Origin: Oscillospiraceae bacterium
GTDB lineage: Bacteria > Bacillota > Clostridia > Oscillospirales > Oscillospiraceae
Reading direction: 5' to 3'
Assembly: GCA_017538965.1 (NCBI GenBank)
Contig: JAFYHU010000005.1
Span: 1 to 64,000 of the forward strand
DNA length: 64,000 nucleotides
Shown piece by piece: positions 59,978-64,000 of this stretch. The translations under genes and the position numbers were made by a program. Each line of letters opens with the position of its first letter. The first letter of the stretch is position 1. The notes under the pieces are model-generated. The model worked only from the letters and a program-made list of their open reading frames with translations. It was not told where the DNA came from and did no database searches.

Positions 59978-60725
59978 AATCTATCAGGTTCTGCAGCAGC
60001 TTGCACCGCTGGATCTGCAGATGGACTTTGACAACTCCGGAATGCTGCTCGGAGATGAAAAAAGCAGAGTCTCAAAAGCTCTGCTTGCACTGGATATTAC
60101 AGATGCTGTTGCGGAAGAAGCCGTCGAGGAAAAAGCGCAGCTGATTATAACGCATCATCCTCTGATATTTCATCCGCTTAAAAACCTGAAAAGCGGACCG
60201 GAAACAGAAAAAATCCTTTCCCTGATTCGAGCCGGTATCGCCGTACTCAGCTTTCACACCAACCTGGATATCGCGGAAGGCGGCGTGAACGACGTTCTTC
60301 TGGATCTTCTCGGAGCGGAATTTCGGGAGACGCTGGACAGCAACGGCTGCGGCAGAATCGGAGAATACAGTCAACCGATGAGTCTCCGCAAATTCCTGCT
60401 TACCTGTAAAGGAAGCCTGAAGACCAACGGCCTTCGCTATGTTGACGCAGGAAAGGACGTAAGACGGATTGCCGTTATGGGAGGGGCCGGGGCATCGGCT
60501 CTGCGTGATGCCTGGGAAAAAGGCTGTGATACCTATCTCACGGCTGATATCGGCTACCACGATTTTCTGCTGGCAAAAGAACTGGGAATCAATCTGGTAG
60601 ACGGAGATCATTTCTGCACGGAAAATCCGGTGCTTTTTAAGCTTCAGGCAAAACTGCAGGAAGCATTCCCTGAAACAGAAATTATGATCAGCAGGCGGCA
60701 TCGGCAGATCATTCAGTTTGCCTGA
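59961..60725 (+). CDS. Nif3-like dinuclear metal protein
   Basis: A 254-residue protein of the Nif3/GTP cyclohydrolase I type-2 family: ITHHPLIFHPLKNL (metal His), FHTNLDIAEGGVND, and a C-terminal DGDHFCTENPV segment. It forms hexamers with two metals; function unsettled. Confidence 0.9.
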   Translation: MPTVGEIYQVLQQLAPLDLQMDFDNSGMLLGDEKSRVSKALLALDITDAVAEEAVEEKAQLIITHHPLIFHPLKNLKSGPETEKILSLIRAGIAVLSFHTNLDIAEGGVNDVLLDLLGAEFRETLDSNGCGRIGEYSQPMSLRKFLLTCKGSLKTNGLRYVDAGKDVRRIAVMGGAGASALRDAWEKGCDTYLTADIGYHDFLLAKELGINLVDGDHFCTENPVLFKLQAKLQEAFPETEIMISRRHRQIIQFA

Positions 60726-60753
60726 CCGTACAAAGAGTTGAGGAGTAATATGC

Positions 60754-62136
60754 ATGGCAAAGACAAAGACGGTATATTGCTGCACCGAATGCGGCAACGA
60801 GACTGCAAACTGGGCAGGGAAGTGCCCCAACTGCGGTGCCTGGAACAGCCTGAAGGAAATCCGGACAGAAACAGGACGGAAAAGCAGCAAAAACTATACG
60901 GAGCACGACAATTTTTCTCGTGCTCCGAAGAGAATCGGAGAATTGAAAACAGACAGCGAAATACGCTTTTCTACGGGAATCAGCGAATTGGACCGTGTTC
61001 TCGGGGGCGGCGCCGTATGCGGATCACTGGTGCTGGTCGGCGGATCTCCGGGGATCGGTAAATCAACTTTGCTTCTGCAGATGTGCGGGTTGATTCCGTC
61101 ACAGCGCCGCATTCTCTATATAACCGGAGAAGAGAGCGAACGGCAGATCAAAATGCGGGCAGACAGGCTTTCTGTTTCGAGCGATAACCTCTTTGTTTTT
61201 GCGGAAACCGATCTGGACGCCATACGGAAAGCCATGGACCGGACAGAGCCTGAAATCGTCATTATTGACTCGATTCAGACGATTTCGGATCCGGAAATCG
61301 CTTCCGCTCCGGGCAGCCCCAGTCAAATCCGTGAATGCACCATGCAGATCATGCGCCTTACCAAGGAAAAAGGTATGACGGTCTTTTTGATCGGGCATAT
61401 AACAAAAGACGGTATTCTGGCAGGGCCGAAGATTCTGGAACATATGGTAGACTGCGTTCTGTATTTTGAAGGAGAGCGTGAAACCAGTTTTCGCATCCTT
61501 CGCGCAGCTAAAAACCGCTTTGGGTCAACAAACGAAATCGGAGTATTTGAGATGGCCGCTTCCGGCTTGAAATGTGTGGAGAATCCATCCGAGATGTTGC
61601 TGACCGGAAGACCGGAAAACAGCTCCGGAACCTGTGTAACCTGTGTGATGGAAGGAAGCCGGCCGATTCTTGCCGAAATCCAGGCGCTGGTCAGCCAGGG
61701 CGGTCACAATGCTGCCAGGAGAAGCAACGGTGTTGACTACAACCGTGCGACCATGCTTCTGGCTGTATTGGAGAAACGCGGCGGGATTCCCGTTGGTTCC
61801 TGCGACGCTTATATTAATGTTGTTGGAGGGCTTACGATCGACGAGCCTTCAGCAGATCTGGCAACAGTTCTGGCGCTTGCTTCCAGTTACCTGGATCGCG
61901 CGCTCGGATCGGATCTCGCAGCGATCGGAGAAGTCGGACTGTCCGGAGAACTGCGGCAGGTCAGCTGTCTGAATCAAAGACTTTCGGAAATCTATCGCCT
62001 GGGATTGAAAAAATGCGTTATTCCTGCAGGCGGAAGAGAAGAGCCGCAGGTTCCGAACGACTTTGATCTGATCCGAGTCAGGAACATCAGCCAAGCAATT
62101 TCGGCTGCTTTATGGAAAAAGCGTCAGGATTTGTGA
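60754..62136 (+). CDS. radA: RadA DNA repair ATPase
   Basis: A 460-residue protein: zinc finger CCTECGNET ... GKCPNCGAW, Walker A GGSPGIGKST (~96-105), the RadA KNRFG motif and a Lon-like C-terminal domain. It promotes branch migration and recombination repair. The last 13 nt overlap the convergent xerC-type gene. Confidence 0.95.
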   Translation: MAKTKTVYCCTECGNETANWAGKCPNCGAWNSLKEIRTETGRKSSKNYTEHDNFSRAPKRIGELKTDSEIRFSTGISELDRVLGGGAVCGSLVLVGGSPGIGKSTLLLQMCGLIPSQRRILYITGEESERQIKMRADRLSVSSDNLFVFAETDLDAIRKAMDRTEPEIVIIDSIQTISDPEIASAPGSPSQIRECTMQIMRLTKEKGMTVFLIGHITKDGILAGPKILEHMVDCVLYFEGERETSFRILRAAKNRFGSTNEIGVFEMAASGLKCVENPSEMLLTGRPENSSGTCVTCVMEGSRPILAEIQALVSQGGHNAARRSNGVDYNRATMLLAVLEKRGGIPVGSCDAYINVVGGLTIDEPSADLATVLALASSYLDRALGSDLAAIGEVGLSGELRQVSCLNQRLSEIYRLGLKKCVIPAGGREEPQVPNDFDLIRVRNISQAISAALWKKRQDL

Positions 62137-63113
62137 TTTTTTCTGCCAATTGGATTCGCTTTTGCTGCTTCTCGGAGTGCAGCGTTATCCAGATGGGTAT
62201 AAATCTGGGTGGTATTCAGATTGCTGTGTCCCAATACTTCCTGCAATGCGCGAGTGTCCACACCGTTTTTCAGCATAAGAGTTGCTGCCGTATGACGAAG
62301 CTTGTGGGGGGAATAGCGGCTGGCATCCAAACCTGCCTGTTTCAGCTTTTTTTCCAGCATTTTCTGTACGCCGCGTACGCTGATTCGGCGGTTATCCCGG
62401 CTGATAAACAGCGCGTTTCGGTCTTCCGGAACAATTTTGTCCGGATTTCTGACGGCAAGATAATCGTCCAGCGCCTCCCGGCATCCTTCAGCAAAAAATA
62501 CAACCCGTTCCTTGTTGCCTTTACCGATGACACGCAGATGGTCCTCGTAGATATCTGTGGTATTCAGGGAAACCAGTTCGGAAACGCGCAGACCACAGCT
62601 GAGCAGGATCATCAGCATGCAGTAGTCCCGCAAGCCATAAGGACCTTCACATGCTTGAAGAAGTGATTCGCACTCGGATTCCTCCAGATATCGCGGCAAA
62701 GAATTCTGACGCTTCGGCATGTCAAGTTCTTGACAAATATTGGTATCAAGCAGATGACGTTTCACGGTCAGATAATTAAAGAAGGATTTTACGGACGAAG
62801 TACGCCGGCAACGACTGGCAGCGGAGAGACTTTGAGAGGAATTGATCATTTCCGGAGAAAAAGACTGGTATCGATAAAGCTCTTCAATTTTTATTTTTCT
62901 GATAAACTCGAGATCCACATCCGAAATATCAATCTCCGAGAATGGAACCGACGGATCAACCAGTTTTCGTCTGCGTTTTAAATATCGGAAAAGAATTTTC
63001 AGATCGAGATAATATCCCATAACGGTTTGATCGGAATGACCGCGTACGGTAGAGTGATATTCCAGGAATTCCATTAAAATATCCGGCGCATCCGTAATCT
63101 GATCCAGGTTCAT
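62124..63113 (-). CDS. xerC: Tyrosine recombinase, XerC type
   Basis: A 329-residue recombinase: SCGLRVSELVSLN (Arg), HKLRHTAATLML (HxxR) and LGHSNLNTTQIYTHL (His, Tyr). Longer N-terminal DNA-binding domain than XerD. Upstream AAAAGGGGAGAAATT precedes ATG 63113. Its 3' end overlaps radA tail to tail with no room for a terminator. Confidence 0.85.
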   Translation of the reverse strand: MNLDQITDAPDILMEFLEYHSTVRGHSDQTVMGYYLDLKILFRYLKRRRKLVDPSVPFSEIDISDVDLEFIRKIKIEELYRYQSFSPEMINSSQSLSAASRCRRTSSVKSFFNYLTVKRHLLDTNICQELDMPKRQNSLPRYLEESECESLLQACEGPYGLRDYCMLMILLSCGLRVSELVSLNTTDIYEDHLRVIGKGNKERVVFFAEGCREALDDYLAVRNPDKIVPEDRNALFISRDNRRISVRGVQKMLEKKLKQAGLDASRYSPHKLRHTAATLMLKNGVDTRALQEVLGHSNLNTTQIYTHLDNAALREAAKANPIGRKNHKS

Positions 63114-63170
63114 AATTTCTCCCCTTTTAACTTCGCTTAATTTATATTATGCGAACCAAATAGTGCTTTC

Positions 63171-63199
63171 AGTATAGCATACGCTGTTACAGATGTCAA
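63171..63199 (-). promoter_or_regulatory. xerC promoter
   Basis: Reverse strand TTGACA, 17 bp, TATACT: near consensus. It starts within the T-run of the terminator of the P-type-ATPase-like gene. Confidence 0.82.
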
Positions 63200-63200
63200 T

Positions 63201-63228
63201 AAAAAAGGAATCCGAATGTTCGGATTCC
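63201..63228 (-). terminator. Terminator of the P-type-ATPase-like gene
   Basis: GGAATCCGAA / TTCGGATTCC with a 2-nt loop, followed on the reverse strand by TTTTTTATT. Confidence 0.85.
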
Positions 63229-63248
63229 TTCTTCTTTCCCTTCTGAAC

Positions 63249-64000
63249 TCAGTCTTCATCTTCTTTGTTTCTGCCGAGCAAAGAAGGCGTCGTAACGCGA
63301 ATAGCATTCAGCAGCGTTGCCAGCGCAGCAGCAGTGTCAATAAAAACTATAAACCACAAAGTGCTGTAACCGATGAAACTGAGGAAAATCAGGATGGCTT
63401 TTACAGCAATTGCAAAGATTGCATTTTCCCGCAAAAGCTCCAACATTCTTCGGCAAATCTGAATTCCTGTCGGGATATTCAGATAAGACTCAGGAATCAC
63501 CAGCGCATCTGCGTACTTCCCTTTCCTGCTGACCCGCATATCGAGATCTGCGGCGCTGTGGCCCTCAATTCCGTTGGCATAGATAAAGACGGATTTAATC
63601 TTGCCCGCCTGATTGATATCGCTGATCAGGCGCAGTTTCTTATCTATATCACACTCTCCTACCACTTCGGTAAAGTGAAGAGAATCTGCAGCAGCCTGAC
63701 TCTGCTCATTTCCGTCTTCTGTCAGAAGAATGTTTCTCGTTATTCCGGCCCGGTTCATCTCATCCACAAGGGATTCCGCTTCCTGATTGATTTCAGATGA
63801 AATAACCACTCTGCCGACATATCTTCCGGCAATGGTCATATAATACGGAATGCCGTCGGAACTGTTCCGATCCGGTATGGACATGTCATGGCTTTCAAAA
63901 TAGCTCTTTGTAGCAAGAATCACCGGAGCATGACCAATTTCAAGCATAACTCCGCTGCCTGGAATCTCCTCAAAGTTGTTGATCAGTTCCAGTTTGTATT
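63249..64000 (-). CDS. Degenerate heavy-metal P1B-ATPase-like protein (5' part outside window)
   Basis: The frame is open to the window edge. Upstream sequence reads FEEIPGSGVMLEIGHAPVIL, the nucleotide-domain hinge of Cu/Zn-type P1B ATPases, followed by the P-domain end and two C-terminal membrane helices (LRENAIFAIAVKAILIFLSF, FIVFIDTAAALATLLNAIR). Catalytic residues are eroded: the GDGIND motif appears as YANGIEGH and the TGD motif as LLTEDGN. It cannot be an ordinary pump and may be a regulatory relic. The phosphorylated DKTG lies outside. Confidence 0.75.
   Translation of the reverse strand, partial: YKLELINNFEEIPGSGVMLEIGHAPVILATKSYFESHDMSIPDRNSSDGIPYYMTIAGRYVGRVVISSEINQEAESLVDEMNRAGITRNILLTEDGNEQSQAAADSLHFTEVVGECDIDKKLRLISDINQAGKIKSVFIYANGIEGHSAADLDMRVSRKGKYADALVIPESYLNIPTGIQICRRMLELLRENAIFAIAVKAILIFLSFIGYSTLWFIVFIDTAAALATLLNAIRVTTPSLLGRNKEDED

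Noticed and set aside
63120..63180. LexA (SOS) box upstream of the xerC-type gene
   Set aside because: GCGAACC is present but there is no matching right half with CGAAC-N4-GTTCG spacing.

Overview
The window looks like chromosome from a Gram-positive, spore-lineage member of the Clostridia, probably gut-associated. Evidence: a BofA-family gene, the MurT/GatD cell-wall pair, lipoprotein and double-glycine signals, AGGAGG-type ribosome binding sites, many two-component and partner-switching proteins, and a RuvCAB/Tgt/YajC/Xer/RadA cluster of Bacillota type. Species cannot be named from sequence alone.

Region 1 (1-5.9 kb) is accessory and decaying: the first codons of an insertion-sequence transposase, a lipoprotein ending in a DNA/RNA endonuclease toxin domain, a frameshifted cysteine-rich gene, the 3' end of a phage primase, a duplicated pair of two-gene operons for small Cys-containing peptides with double-glycine leaders, and a deleted RhuM gene.

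Region 2 (6-17.6 kb) is the most interesting block. A polar amino-acid ABC transporter (binding proteins fused to permease, then an ATPase fused to an RsbW/SpoIIAB-like domain) is followed by a lanthionine-synthetase remnant and a hendecad coiled-coil protein. An apparent operon then encodes a membrane PP2C phosphatase, an AI-2E-type permease, a GHKL-like domain fused to an SLC1-type symporter, a STAS domain fused to an APH-type kinase, a 71-residue protein and PreA. Phosphatase, anti-sigma-like and STAS modules together suggest partner switching acting on transporters.

Region 3 (17.6-43 kb) holds small membrane proteins, a YihY-type protein, an LRR-like/VWA/MoxR triad, a Na/Pi cotransporter divergent from a PhoPR-like pair across Pho-box-like repeats, a tryptophanase-family lyase, a PucR regulator, a coupled operon (diguanylate cyclase, esterase, PAP2, arylsulfotransferase-like lipoprotein), a PDZ protein, bioY-birA with a BirA operator, and murT-gatD.

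Region 4 (43-64 kb) is mostly housekeeping: glpK, a protein-mannosyltransferase-like gene, bofA, a topoisomerase IV pair, two tRNAs, deoC-tgt, yajC, a Xer recombinase, ruvCAB, a zinc-ribbon gene with a structured leader, trmK-nif3, radA converging on a second Xer gene, and a degenerate P1B-ATPase-like gene running off the window.
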